Assembly (NCBI GenBank): GCA_004173455.1 | Contig: SECL01000026.1 | Coordinates: forward strand, 1 to 64,000 | Length of the DNA stretch: 64,000 bases | Reading direction: 5' to 3' | From: Moraxellaceae bacterium | GTDB taxonomy: Bacteria; Pseudomonadota; Gammaproteobacteria; Pseudomonadales; Moraxellaceae | Shown: positions 27,341 to 37,966 of the stretch, one piece after another | How positions within the stretch are numbered: position 1 is the first letter of the stretch | How the letters are laid out: the number at the start of each line of letters is the position of its first letter | Position numbers and translations under genes: made by a program | Notes under the pieces: model-generated | Seen by the model: only the letters and a program-made list of their open reading frames with translations | Databases searched by the model: none | What the model was told of the DNA's origin: nothing

Positions 27341-27858
27341 TATGTTCATTGATGCAATAGGCCAAGCAAGCCTATTGCAAAACTTAAGCACATTACAAAA
27401 TCAGGGCAGTCGGTCAACTCCAGCTGCCTTGGTATTCTAAAAATGCTAAAACACAATAAAAATAATTTTTAAAACAATGCACTACGACTAAAGAATGATA
27501 TTCACTGGGATGGCTTTCACCTAAAATAATCTGTTGATTGGCCTAAAAATATATTTTGACTGTTAAGCTGTGCTCAATTTGTCCAAAAAACATTTAATTA
27601 ATATAAAAAATCAAATAATTGGTCAGTTCGGCTATTGTCATTGTAAGCAGATAGGTTGAATATAGATTCGCTTTTTTCAGAAGCTAAATTCTAATACGGC
27701 AATAGCGGTTTTAATGCATGCATTGTGCTGAATTGTCAGAGCATGGATATTTAGTCAATTGGGGAATTGATCGTCAGGATCACGCTGTTATCAAATAGCT
27801 GTTCACATGATAGATCAAATTTTACAGAACATTCAGATAACTAGGGAGGGTTACTGTC
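27341..27858. other. 518-bp AT-rich intergenic region
   Basis: Between the SDR and TetR genes. It contains a 10-bp-arm hairpin just after the SDR (27353-27379) and a single TATTGTCA half-site at 27633-27640, the same half-site as in the SDR and esterase operators. No coding sequence is supported. Confidence 0.55.
27353..27379 (+). terminator. Hairpin after the SDR gene, terminator-like without T-run
   Basis: Arms TGCAATAGGC and GCCTATTGCA pair perfectly around a 7-nt loop, 12 bases after the stop codon. No T-tract follows, so it may protect the mRNA end or act with Rho. Confidence 0.45.
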
Positions 27859-28452
27859 ATGCGTAAACAGCCACAGCAAAAACGAGCCAAAGAGCTGGTT
27901 AACCGGATACTGAAAGCCACAGAGAGCTATATTGGTTTACATGGCTTAGATGAGCTGACCACGCCAAAAATTTCAGAGCATTCGGGTATTAGTGTCGGCT
28001 CCATTTACCAGTACTTTAGCAATAAAGAAGAAATTATTGACAGCCTGCTGGAATACAAAAGCCATGAGCTGGGGCAGGATTTTAAACAGTTTGTGCTATG
28101 CCAAGACTTTGGCGATTTAAAAAGCATGATTACCGCCAGTATTAATTTTGGCTTTGAGCAGCTACAGGCCAACAATGGCTATTATCTGGAAATCCTGCGG
28201 CACTGGCATAATCTTAATGGGCAAAAATCCATACATATCCTGCAAACCCATTTTAGTGAGCTGTGCCTTTATATTCTAGGCAACTTTTATCAGGGTCAGC
28301 ATCCCGAGCGACTTGAGCTGAAAGTTTTTATTGTGGTCAACAGTACCCTGCAAACCATTATGAGTTACTGCCTACAAGGGATTGGCAAATATAATGAGCA
28401 GGATATCAAGCAGGAACTGACAGACATGATCACCGGTTATCTGGAAAAATAA
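27859..28452 (+). CDS. TetR-family transcriptional regulator
   Basis: A 197-residue TetR repressor. The N-terminal HTH includes TTPKISEHSGISVGSIYQYF (residues about 34-53), followed by an all-helical ligand domain. It follows the SDR gene on the same strand after 518 bases. It is the nearest candidate to bind the GACAATA-N2-TATTGTC palindromes before the SDR and esterase genes; a matching half-site lies in its own upstream region. The start is preceded by AGGGAGGG. Confidence 0.85.
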   Translation: MRKQPQQKRAKELVNRILKATESYIGLHGLDELTTPKISEHSGISVGSIYQYFSNKEEIIDSLLEYKSHELGQDFKQFVLCQDFGDLKSMITASINFGFEQLQANNGYYLEILRHWHNLNGQKSIHILQTHFSELCLYILGNFYQGQHPERLELKVFIVVNSTLQTIMSYCLQGIGKYNEQDIKQELTDMITGYLEK

Positions 28453-28482
28453 AAAAGCGGGCTTATTGCTACCCGCTTCTTT
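28451..28482. terminator. Bidirectional terminator between tetR and the SPOR gene
   Basis: The stem AAGCGGG with CCCGCTT, flanked by an A-run on one side and T-rich bases on the other, lies between convergent genes. Confidence 0.7.
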
Positions 28483-28510
28483 AGCTTAAACGATGAGGTG
28501 GATATAACTG

Positions 28511-29176
28511 CTATTTGCGTTGCTCGACCACCAATGAGTCAATTCCACTGTTTTGTAGTAGGTTTTGGGCATTCAATGCTTCTGCGCGATTGGCAAACGG
28601 TCCTGAGATGACCCGGAACCACGTTGAGCCATCGGCCAGCGCACTTTGGCGCACATCGGCAGGCAAACCCACCAGCAGGATTTCAGCACGTCTAGCGTCA
28701 GCATCATCAGGATTCTGGTAGCTATTGACCTGCAAAATATATTGCGGGGTAGTGGCAGCAGTGATTTCAACCGGATCGCTATGACTGGCGTTGGCACTGT
28801 CTTGGACTGCGCCTTGTATGGTAGGCTCGACCGGCGGGGTAGTGGGCTGCACCACAATAATATTTTCCGCCGCGTTAGTATTACCGGTTGGCACTGCTTC
28901 ATCCGGAACAGGCGTGACCTGCTGTTTGGGCAGCAAATCATAGAACTGATAGTCTTTATTGGTTTCATCGTCGCTGGCTTGCGTGGACGAAGGCTGCGTA
29001 GCATCAATGGGTCGCTGAGCCGGACGCCAAGGTTGCCATAAATACAGCATGACCATAATAAATAGCCCCAACAGCATGCCAAAAATCATCCATAACCATC
29101 CGGGGATCAATTTCTGATTGCTGGGTTCTTTAACCGGTGGACGCTGGGTAGCGCCCCGTGGAGCTTTGCCAAACAC
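28511..29176 (-). CDS. SPOR-domain membrane protein (FtsN-like)
   Basis: A 221-residue bitopic protein: a short basic cytoplasmic N-terminus, one membrane helix (about 25-47), a Pro/Thr-rich periplasmic linker, and a C-terminal SPOR domain from YILQVNSYQNPDDA to the end. SPOR domains bind denuded septal peptidoglycan, so a cell-division role is likely. A GTG start is supported by GAGGA 7 bases upstream. It follows argS, the usual position for this gene in gammaproteobacteria. It could be called FtsN, but the FtsA-binding and essential helical motifs are not clear. Confidence 0.85.
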   Translation of the reverse strand: MFGKAPRGATQRPPVKEPSNQKLIPGWLWMIFGMLLGLFIMVMLYLWQPWRPAQRPIDATQPSSTQASDDETNKDYQFYDLLPKQQVTPVPDEAVPTGNTNAAENIIVVQPTTPPVEPTIQGAVQDSANASHSDPVEITAATTPQYILQVNSYQNPDDADARRAEILLVGLPADVRQSALADGSTWFRVISGPFANRAEALNAQNLLQNSGIDSLVVEQRK

Positions 29177-29273
29177 AGTCTATTCCTCACTGAACAACTA
29201 TTTTTGTGACCCAAACATGGGATTCTGGATTTTGTTAAATCTGGAACTTCGGCATCGCCACGCCGCTCTGCTA

Positions 29274-29371
29274 CGTCTTGCGAATGAACAAAAGAGGCAT
29301 ATATGGCGCAAGACGAAGTGGTTTTGCCTACATCGCCATCTCAGGCATAGCCTTCGATCTTGCGGCCTGAG
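29274..29371. repeat. Two inverted repeats in the argS-SPOR intergenic region
   Basis: CGTCTTGCG (29274-29282) with CGCAAGACG (29307-29315), and CTCAGGC (29340-29346) with GCCTGAG (29365-29371). Both are perfect. They may be hairpins in the argS-SPOR transcript or part of a dispersed intergenic repeat; I see no second copy in this window. Confidence 0.5.
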
Positions 29372-29400
29372 GAATATATTCCGTAAGAGCAGTGCTTTGC

Positions 29401-31206
29401 TTACATCACTTCAGGCGCGGAAACACCCAGTAAAGATAACCCATTTTTAAGCACATGTTGTACGCAATATGCTAATAACAGACGCGCTTTGGCCAATTCA
29501 GGCTGCTCAGCATAAATCTTGATAATGGGGTGCGTGTCATACCAGCCATGTAATTGTGCGGCCAGCTCTTTAAGGTAGTTACCCAGTTGATGCGGCTCAT
29601 ACTGCTGGGCAGCCCGCGCCAAGCTATCAGGATAGGCTGCCAGTTTGGTCAATAATTCACTTTCAGCATCACTGCTCAGATGGGTTTTATGCGCATTCAG
29701 TTCAGCAATATCAATGGCTCCCAGTTGACTGCTAAAGTTATTCCACAAACGGCAAATTCGCGCATGCGCATACTGGATGTAATACACTGCATTGTCCTTG
29801 CTTTGCGACACGGCAAGATCCAGATCAAAATCAATGTGTTGCTCGCTCTTGCGCATCACATAATAAAAACGCGCGGCATCGTTGCCCACTTCTTCGCGCA
29901 GTTCACGCAAGGACACAAACTGGCCGGAGCGCGAGGACATTTGTACCATTTCGCTACCACGCCATAGGCTCACAAACTGGACGAGCAAGACGGTTAACTT
30001 TTTGGAATCAAAGCCCAGCGCATCAATGGCGGCCTTGACCCGGCTAATATAGCCATGGTGATCCGAACCCCAAATATTAATGACTTCATCAAAGCCACGC
30101 TGGAACTTGTTGAGATGGTAGGCAATGTCCGCAGCAAAATAGGTAGTCTGGCCATTGGCACGTTTGACCACGCGATCTTTTTCATCGCCAAAGCTGGTGG
30201 ACCTAAACCAGATGTTGCCGTCTTGTTCATACAAAAAGCCGTTTTGATCCAGCACCGCCAGCGCCTTGTCAATGTCATCTTTTAAAGTAGCTTCACTAAA
30301 CCACTGGTCGAAGGTTACGCCGAAATCAGCCAGATCGTCCTTGATATCATCCAAAATGACCTTCAGTGCAGTCTGGTGAAATATCCGATAATTTTCCTGA
30401 CCCAGCAATTGTTGTGCATTGGCAATCAAGCCATCAATGTGTTTTTCCTTATTGCCGGACAGCAGCACTTTGTTGCCGTCTTTGTCCAGCTCAGCAGCAT
30501 ACAGCGCATCGTCTGGCACATGGGCAAATACCTCGGCGACCGGACGGCTAAACTGGTTGCCATACTGATCAAAAATTTTCTGGGCAATATCGTCAGTGAC
30601 ATAAGCGCCGCGATAACCATTGCTGGGAAATATCAGACTTTGGCCACACAATTCCAGATAGCGCAAAAAGCTACTGGTGGCCAGAATATCCATCTGGCGA
30701 CCGGCATCATTGACATAATATTCACGCTGCACTGTCCAGCCAATGGCTTCTAATAAGTTGGCGACCGTCATGCCATAGGCGGCACCGCGACCATGCCCCA
30801 CATGCAGGCTGCTGGTGGGGTTGGCAGATACAAACTCGACTTGGGCTTTTTTACCCGCAAACTGCTGACTACGGCCAAACTGACTGGTCTGGCTGGTAAT
30901 GTGATCCAGCACCGCAAACCGCTGGTCATCATTTAAAAAGAAATTAATAAAACCGGGGCCTGCAATTTCGGCCTTGCTGATCACATCGACCTGAGGCAGG
31001 GCAGCCAGTATTTGAGTCGCCAGATCACGCGGTTTTTGTCCAGCGACCTTGGCGGCAATCATGGCCACATTGGAGGCAAAATCACCATGACTGCGATCAC
31101 GGGTTCGGCTCAAGCTGCTGTTGTTTTGAAAGTCCTGTGGCAAAACGCCCTGTTGTTTTAGGCTGTCGATGGCAGTATCAAGTGCGGATTGGATCGCAGT
31201 GTTCAT
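29401..31206 (-). CDS. argS: Arginyl-tRNA synthetase
   Basis: Charges tRNA-Arg. It is 601 residues, normal for the bacterial enzyme. The N-terminal Add-1 domain is followed by the HIGH-type motif SLHVGHGRGAAYG, the KMSKS position is degenerate (QMSSRSGQFVSL), as is common in ArgRS, and the helical anticodon domain ends in the typical C-terminal LGVSAPEVM. Upstream of the SPOR gene on the same strand. Confidence 0.97.
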   Translation of the reverse strand: MNTAIQSALDTAIDSLKQQGVLPQDFQNNSSLSRTRDRSHGDFASNVAMIAAKVAGQKPRDLATQILAALPQVDVISKAEIAGPGFINFFLNDDQRFAVLDHITSQTSQFGRSQQFAGKKAQVEFVSANPTSSLHVGHGRGAAYGMTVANLLEAIGWTVQREYYVNDAGRQMDILATSSFLRYLELCGQSLIFPSNGYRGAYVTDDIAQKIFDQYGNQFSRPVAEVFAHVPDDALYAAELDKDGNKVLLSGNKEKHIDGLIANAQQLLGQENYRIFHQTALKVILDDIKDDLADFGVTFDQWFSEATLKDDIDKALAVLDQNGFLYEQDGNIWFRSTSFGDEKDRVVKRANGQTTYFAADIAYHLNKFQRGFDEVINIWGSDHHGYISRVKAAIDALGFDSKKLTVLLVQFVSLWRGSEMVQMSSRSGQFVSLRELREEVGNDAARFYYVMRKSEQHIDFDLDLAVSQSKDNAVYYIQYAHARICRLWNNFSSQLGAIDIAELNAHKTHLSSDAESELLTKLAAYPDSLARAAQQYEPHQLGNYLKELAAQLHGWYDTHPIIKIYAEQPELAKARLLLAYCVQHVLKNGLSLLGVSAPEVM

Positions 31207-31492
31207 AAGGGATCAAAATGCAAAAACGGAAAGCTGCACAATATAGCAAATTTGGCATAAAAAAGGGCAGTCTCGTCCGACATCAATGCAAAAGCTATCA
31301 GCCTACCCAAATAGCATGACTATGTAACTGGCTGGCTTAATTCAACCTGATTTGATGATCACTATTTGATGGCCACTGTTAATGTGAGCACTGCATTAAC
31401 TTGTCTCATTGCTGGGTCAACAGTGGCTGTAATGGCAATGGCTGTGATGCTGCAACAACGAATCCGTAAAGCTGCGTGTTCAGCACCTTTGT

Positions 31493-32299
31493 TTAAGCCG
31501 CTTTTAAACGCGGCAAAATTTTTTGACCCAGAAAAATCAGTGCAAAACAGGCAGCCATGCACAAAACAATGGCCAAACCGGTAGAGCTATTGAGCCACAC
31601 GCTACCCCATAGACCACCGGCAATTCCCACCTGTGCCCAGACAAATGCCCATAGCACCATTTGCCGCGGAGACTGTGCCAGCAAGCGGGCAGTGAGTGCA
31701 GGAATAATCAGCAAGGCGCCCATCAGCAGCGATCCCACCGCACGCAGCGCCAGTACGGTAAATAGCGCCAGTAGCAGCATAAAAATCAGCCGTTGCAGGC
31801 CAGCTTTTGCCCCTTCACTGCTGGCAATATCGGCATCCGCCACCAGCCGTAACTGATCGCGCCAGTTATACAGCAGGATCAATACGCCAGCGATCACCGC
31901 TGTGGTTAAACCCGGAATATCAGGCCAGTCCAGCGACAACAAATCCCCAAACAAATAACTCATTAGCTCGGGACGCAAGGTGGGCAAATACTGGATGAGC
32001 AGCAAACCGCCACAGAGTAAGGTCGAAGAACACAATGCCAGCAAGGCATCACTGGGCAGGCGTGCATCGTGTAATACCCACAAAATCGCCACCAGCAATA
32101 ATGACAGGCAACCCACACCCAGCCACAACGGCAAGCCCAGCAACGCTGCCATGGCAATGCCCAGCAAAGTGCCATGTGCCATCGTATCGGCAAAAAATGC
32201 CATACGACGCCACAGCATCAGGCAACCCAGCGGTGCAGTTAAAAACGCCAGCAAGCTGCCCATGACCCACGCGGGTGCCAATAAAATCAGCCAGTCCAT
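31493..32299 (-). CDS. znuB: Zinc ABC transporter permease
   Basis: A 268-residue ABC-3 type permease with about eight hydrophobic helices, forming the inner-membrane channel of the high-affinity zinc importer ZnuABC. It follows znuC by 17 bases and ends the zur-znuC-znuB operon. Confidence 0.94.
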   Translation of the reverse strand: MDWLILLAPAWVMGSLLAFLTAPLGCLMLWRRMAFFADTMAHGTLLGIAMAALLGLPLWLGVGCLSLLLVAILWVLHDARLPSDALLALCSSTLLCGGLLLIQYLPTLRPELMSYLFGDLLSLDWPDIPGLTTAVIAGVLILLYNWRDQLRLVADADIASSEGAKAGLQRLIFMLLLALFTVLALRAVGSLLMGALLIIPALTARLLAQSPRQMVLWAFVWAQVGIAGGLWGSVWLNSSTGLAIVLCMAACFALIFLGQKILPRLKAA

Positions 32300-32316
32300 T
32301 TTAATAGTTATCCATG

Positions 32317-33081
32317 TTATAGCTCAGGTTCTGGGTGGATATGCGGGGTGTTGTCACAATTGTTATGGCTCACATCACCATGCACACAATGGTCGTGATG
32401 ATGCTGATACAGGATGCGCTGGCTGCCAAACAATTGCTGATAAGCCGGATGCTGCTGGATATCTCCGGGCGTGCCACTACAACAAATATGATGATTGAGG
32501 CACACCACGCGCTGTGTCCCCTGCATCACCCACTGCAAATCATGCGATACCATGAGTACGGCACAGCCATACCGTTCAGGCAGTGTGCGCACATAGGCAT
32601 ACAGCTCGGTTTCCGACTGAATATCCAGACCCTGCATGGGCTCATCCAGCACCAGCAACTGCGGACTTTGCAACAGCGCACGCGCCAGCAATACCCGCTG
32701 CCGCTCACCGCCAGACAATTGCTGCACCTGACGGCTGAGCAAATGCGCAATGCCGGTTTCGCCCACAATTTGCTGTAAAAAATCCGGCTTATAATGGGCA
32801 ACTTCCAGCAAATCCATCACCCGCAAAGGCAAACTGCTGGACGGATTAAAACGTTGTGGCACATAACCAATTTTAAGGCCGGGTTTACGCTGAATCTGAC
32901 CAGAATCAGCACGCTGAATGCCTAAGATGACTTTCACCAGCGTGGACTTGCCAGCACCATTGGGGCCAATCAGGCTGACAATTTCCTGTGGGGCAATGGC
33001 AAGGTCAATATTTTTCAAGACAAACCGCTGCGCAAACTGCACTGAAACATTATTGAGCTGGATCAGGGACAGGGAACTCAT
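32317..33081 (-). CDS. znuC: Zinc ABC transporter ATP-binding protein
   Basis: The ATPase of ZnuABC. The Walker A motif is GPNGAGKST, the ABC signature LSGGERQR, and Walker B LLVLDEP. The C-terminal tail is rich in His and Cys (about nine His in the last 30 residues, with HHHDHC and HIHPEPEL), a probable zinc buffer or sensor, known in other ZnuC proteins. ATG at 33081 overlaps the zur stop (ATGA), so the two are coupled; a longer frame to 33099 is less likely. Confidence 0.95.
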   Translation of the reverse strand: MSSLSLIQLNNVSVQFAQRFVLKNIDLAIAPQEIVSLIGPNGAGKSTLVKVILGIQRADSGQIQRKPGLKIGYVPQRFNPSSSLPLRVMDLLEVAHYKPDFLQQIVGETGIAHLLSRQVQQLSGGERQRVLLARALLQSPQLLVLDEPMQGLDIQSETELYAYVRTLPERYGCAVLMVSHDLQWVMQGTQRVVCLNHHICCSGTPGDIQQHPAYQQLFGSQRILYQHHHDHCVHGDVSHNNCDNTPHIHPEPEL

Positions 33082-33581
33082 GATTGGCAATTCTGGCACA
33101 AACCGGCAATTTCAATCATGCTGTGCTGCGCAGTAAAACCACCACTGGCTGCTACCTGTGCCAGACTGTCCATTAACGGACTGGCCGAGGTTTCCTGCAC
33201 CTGGTGGCAATTTTGGCAAATCAGGAACGCTGCCTGATGTCCGGCACGCGGATGACAGCAGGGAATATAGGCATTAATCGATGCCAAACGATGTATAAAT
33301 CCCTGTTCCAGCAAAAATTCCAAAGTGCGGTAAACGGTTGGCGGGGCTGCCGGACGTGCATTATCGCGTTTCATTTTGGCCAAAAGATCATAGGCACCAA
33401 TGGGTGCGTTGGCCAGCAAAATGAGTTCCAGTACCTCACGGCGCAACGGCGTCAGGCGTGACCCTGTATTCACACAAGCTTGCTCAGCTTCCAGCAAGCG
33501 CTGTGCAATGGCCTGCTGGTCATGGGCGGCCTGATGAACGCCATGCAATGCATCGTCATGCGAATGGGAACAGCGGGTCAT
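33078..33581 (-). CDS. zur: Zinc uptake regulator, Fur family
   Basis: A 167-residue Fur-family repressor that shuts zinc uptake when zinc is plentiful. The winged helix (LTPLRREVLELI to the PPTVYRTLEFLLEQGFIHRL recognition region) is followed by a dimerisation/metal domain with CCHPRAGH and two CxxC motifs (CQNC ... CQNC). The N-terminus is unusually rich in His (about five in the first 20 residues). The start at 33581 has AAGGAGG six bases upstream. First gene of zur-znuC-znuB, divergent from znuA. Confidence 0.93.
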   Translation of the reverse strand: MTRCSHSHDDALHGVHQAAHDQQAIAQRLLEAEQACVNTGSRLTPLRREVLELILLANAPIGAYDLLAKMKRDNARPAAPPTVYRTLEFLLEQGFIHRLASINAYIPCCHPRAGHQAAFLICQNCHQVQETSASPLMDSLAQVAASGGFTAQHSMIEIAGLCQNCQS

Positions 33582-33772
33582 GCGCGCCTCCTTGGGCAAT
33601 CAGGACAATACAACCAATGTAATTAAAATCCGTGCTTCAAAAAATGGTGTAGCAAAAGAGCAATAAAAACAATGTCATAAAAACCACAATGACTGAAAAC
33701 TGCAAAAACAAACTAGACCCTATACCCTGATTTCAAAAATCTGGCCTAAAACATCATCACAGCAAAGGACTG

Positions 33773-33804
33773 TTGCTTTTTTTGCAAACGTAATAGTATA
33801 ACAT
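33773..33804 (+). promoter_or_regulatory. znuA promoter with Zur box
   Basis: A -35 TTGCTT (33773-33778), 18-bp spacer and -10 TATAAC (33797-33802). A Zur-box-like palindrome covers 33788-33804 (minus strand ATGTTATACTATTACG, close to ATGTTATANTATAACAT) and overlaps the -10, which fits repression by zinc-Zur. The same spacer serves zur-znuCB. Confidence 0.65.
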
Positions 33805-33875
33805 GCTACCTTTTAGTTCACTATCATTTCACCATGTCATCGGACAGCACGCCAGCAGGTCGCTGCGGGGAAAAT

Positions 33876-34778
33876 ATGCGCTTTTTTGTGATTGCCTTAC
33901 TGGTTTCCTCTGCCACTTTCCTGAGCCTTAATCACAGTCAGGCGGCCACTCGAAAACCCGTTTCACAACATCCGGCTGCCCCTGTTTCAGGCATGGTGGT
34001 GAGCACTCATCCTTTATATCTGATTGCACAGGCGGTAACCAAAGGCATCGAAACCCCGATATTACTGTTGCCACCCAATCAGTCCGGCCATGACGTGCAA
34101 TTGCATCCTGCTGACCGTCAACGCTTAAAACAGGCCAATTTTGTGCTGTGGTTTGGTGCACAATATGAAGCCCCCTTGGCGGCGGTACTCAAGAATCAAG
34201 CCAATGCCATTGCCCTGTTTGACCTCAAGGCTTTTAAACGCCTGCCGCTGCGTAATGTACAGGGTCAGCCTTTTGCCAACTCATTAGATCCGCACTTGTG
34301 GTTGGAACCTGCTAATGCCGTGGGCATTGCTTATGCGATTGCTGCTGTGCGTAGTCGCCAGTTTCCACAATACGCCAGCCGTTACCAGCATAATACGCAA
34401 GCATTTGGCCAACGTCTGATGGCACAGGCCAACCGCTATCATTCATCGCTTGCCAGACCGTACTGGGCTTACCATGATGCTTACCACTATTTAGAGCGTA
34501 GCCTAAGCCTGACATTTAAAGGGAGTTTGACGGTTGAGCATGACTTGCCACCGACCATTCGCCAGCTGGCTTGGCTACAACAACAGCGTCCCCAGCAAAA
34601 AAACGGCACGATAAAGCCCATGTGCTTGCTGGCAGAAGGGCATGCTGATCCAGCCACGCTCAAGCGCCTGCAACCTATTCAGGTGCAGACTATTGATGAA
34701 ATTATGAGTGGACAACAGGATTTTGTGGTTGGATGGCAAGAATTGGCACAAGATATAGTGGCCTGCACCAGAACTTAA
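33876..34778 (+). CDS. znuA: Zinc ABC transporter substrate-binding protein
   Basis: A periplasmic zinc-binding protein of cluster A-I. A signal peptide begins at this ATG (MRFFVIALLVSS, cut near SQA-A), which is why I chose it over 33834. Conserved metal-site His are in STHPLYLI, DPHLWLEP and YHDAYHYLE; a further acidic/His site is EGHADPATL. The His-rich flexible loop of many ZnuA proteins is absent. About 300 residues, normal for the family. Confidence 0.92.
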   Translation: MRFFVIALLVSSATFLSLNHSQAATRKPVSQHPAAPVSGMVVSTHPLYLIAQAVTKGIETPILLLPPNQSGHDVQLHPADRQRLKQANFVLWFGAQYEAPLAAVLKNQANAIALFDLKAFKRLPLRNVQGQPFANSLDPHLWLEPANAVGIAYAIAAVRSRQFPQYASRYQHNTQAFGQRLMAQANRYHSSLARPYWAYHDAYHYLERSLSLTFKGSLTVEHDLPPTIRQLAWLQQQRPQQKNGTIKPMCLLAEGHADPATLKRLQPIQVQTIDEIMSGQQDFVVGWQELAQDIVACTRT

Positions 34779-34863
34779 GCCAATCTTAATTTTTTAAATA
34801 AAGACAGGGCGCTGCACCTATCGGATTCATACTAAAATACAATGTTCGCTGGTATGGAACTGA

Positions 34864-34892
34864 TTGCATGTTTGGATTTGCGCCACTATAAT
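34864..34892 (+). promoter_or_regulatory. Candidate promoter of the ATP synthase operon
   Basis: A perfect -10 TATAAT at 34887-34892 with TTGCAT 17 bases upstream (34864-34869), about 100 bases before atpI. A second candidate has TTGACA at 34923-34928 but a poor -10. Confidence 0.4.
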
Positions 34893-34994
34893 GCTCGCGC
34901 TTAAAAGTATTGTGATCAAATTTTGACAGGTTCGACTTAAAATTTTAAAAGTAGACTTGTCATCGTGTATTCAACCGTAGCCAGAAGATTCCTT

Positions 34995-35414
34995 ATGTAT
35001 CAGCCCAAGCGCCAATCTAGTATGCTGGTTGATCGACGTCTGGCACGCGGCCTGACCATTGCTCAGGCTATTGTAATACCCGTTTCATCATTGCTGGCTT
35101 ATTGTATTGCGGGTGGCGTTGCTGCCCAGAGTGCTGCCCTCGGTGCCCTGCTATGCTGGCTCGGTAGCGCCTATTTTGCTTGGCAGGCTTTCCGCCAAGG
35201 TGGTGCGAGCGCCTCAAAGCAAATTGTAGGGGCAATGTACAAAGGAATGATAGGTAAGTTTGTCATTGTTATTGTTGGTTTTATTTTAATTTTTCGTAGT
35301 GTTTCACCATTATCAATGCCAGCTTTATTGGCTGGATTTGTACTGGTGCAAGCCGTGGCGTGGCTTTACCCCTTGTGGGCAGCACGTCAGCAGGCCAATA
35401 AGCAGCCGCAGTAG
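34995..35414 (+). CDS. atpI: ATP synthase accessory protein I
   Basis: A 139-residue membrane protein with four hydrophobic helices, the first gene of the atp operon. AtpI helps assemble the c-ring and may import Mg2+. I chose the ATG at 34995 (MYQPKRQSSMLVDRR), which fits the family N-terminus; an earlier GTG at 34965 would add ten residues. Its position immediately before atpB is diagnostic. Confidence 0.88.
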   Translation: MYQPKRQSSMLVDRRLARGLTIAQAIVIPVSSLLAYCIAGGVAAQSAALGALLCWLGSAYFAWQAFRQGGASASKQIVGAMYKGMIGKFVIVIVGFILIFRSVSPLSMPALLAGFVLVQAVAWLYPLWAARQQANKQPQ

Positions 35415-35564
35415 TCAGGCTATCCTGATTCAGGATCGCTTTGATTTCGGATTGCTTTGGTTGGAAATCTCAAGGTTGGGATGTTGTAGCTTGATAAAGC
35501 TAAGAAATTCTTTGCGATGGTAATGAGATGAATAGCAGCACGCATCATTCATTATCTTCGCTGA

Positions 35565-36857
<1,293 letters not shown>

Positions 36858-36892
36858 TTCTTAATTCCCAAATTCATCATTGAGGAATTGCA

Positions 36893-37363
36893 ATGAATAT
36901 CAACCTCACATTAATTGGTCAGGCCATTGCATTTGCGCTATTTGTCGCATTTTGCATGAAGTTTGTCTGGCCACCACTAATCGCAGCGATTAGTGACCGT
37001 CAGCGCAAGATTGCTGATGGTTTAAATGCGGCTGAGCGTGCCAAAGCTGATCTTGCCAATGCACAGGCACAAGTCAAGCAGGAACTGGACGCCGCAAAAG
37101 TACAGGCCGCGCAGCTCATTGAGCAGGCGAACCGTCGTGGTGCCCAGCTGGTTGAAGAAGCACGTACCCAGGCAAATGCCGAAGGTGAGCGTATTCGTCA
37201 GCAGTCGCGGGAAGCCGTCGATCAGGAAATCAATCAGGCGCGTGAACAGCTTCGCGGGCAGGTTGCTGCCTTGGCAGTAGCGGGTGCCGAGAAGATTCTT
37301 AAAGCCCAGGTTGATGAACAAGCCCATGCTGCCATGTTAAATCAACTGGCTGCGGAACTATAA
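36893..37363 (+). CDS. atpF: ATP synthase F0 subunit b
   Basis: A 156-residue peripheral-stalk subunit: one N-terminal membrane helix (about 5-25) then a long charged coiled coil rich in Ala, Gln and Arg that dimerises and binds delta. Standard length and position. Confidence 0.96.
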   Translation: MNINLTLIGQAIAFALFVAFCMKFVWPPLIAAISDRQRKIADGLNAAERAKADLANAQAQVKQELDAAKVQAAQLIEQANRRGAQLVEEARTQANAEGERIRQQSREAVDQEINQAREQLRGQVAALAVAGAEKILKAQVDEQAHAAMLNQLAAEL

Positions 37364-37375
37364 GCGAGAAGACCC

Positions 37376-37912
37376 ATGGCTGAACTCTTGACGTTAGCAC
37401 GCCCTTATGCCAAAGCGGCTTTTGGCTATGCATCTGAACAGGGTATGGCAGACAACTGGTCTACCGTACTGCAACTGCTCAGTGCACTGGTTCAAGATGA
37501 AGCATTTTCCGCTTATTTGAATCGCCCTGAGTTGACCCCTGAACAACAGGTCAAAATTATTGTAGACACCAAAGCGGCGCTACAGGATCAATCAGTGTCC
37601 AACTTTATTACGTTGTTGGCACAAAATGATCGTTTAAACCTGTTGCCAGATATTGCTCTTGAGTTTGAGCAGCTAAAGGCACACAACCAGAATCAGACTG
37701 ATGTTACCATCGAATCTGCCTTTCCGTTAACGGATGAGCAAAAGCAACTGCTGGTTGATCGTTTATCAAAACGCTTCAATAGCAGCATTGATGCTACTGT
37801 TACTGTCAACCCTGCCTTAATTGCAGGGGTGGTGATTCGTGCCGGTGATCAGGTGATTGATGATTCTGCTCAGGCTAAGCTGGAAAAAATGCGAACTCGT
37901 TTAACTGCGTAA
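37376..37912 (+). CDS. atpH: ATP synthase F1 subunit delta
   Basis: A 178-residue stalk subunit joining b to the alpha3-beta3 head. The N-terminal helical domain begins [15 protein letters not shown] and the C-terminal signature is [21 protein letters not shown]. Begins 12 bases after atpF. Confidence 0.96.
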   Translation: MAELLTLARPYAKAAFGYASEQGMADNWSTVLQLLSALVQDEAFSAYLNRPELTPEQQVKIIVDTKAALQDQSVSNFITLLAQNDRLNLLPDIALEFEQLKAHNQNQTDVTIESAFPLTDEQKQLLVDRLSKRFNSSIDATVTVNPALIAGVVIRAGDQVIDDSAQAKLEKMRTRLTA

Positions 37913-37966
37913 TGGTGTAATACCAGCGGTTAGGCAGAACTTAAAAAATATTGAGGTATAGCGCAA

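Noticed and set aside
29118-29450. 110-codon frame across the argS-SPOR spacer
   Set aside because: Crosses the start of one gene and the end of another and has no domain; the spacer looks structured, not coding.
31362-31562. Small frames after znuB
   Set aside because: Overlap the znuB end, no ribosome site, low-complexity Ala/Val sequence.
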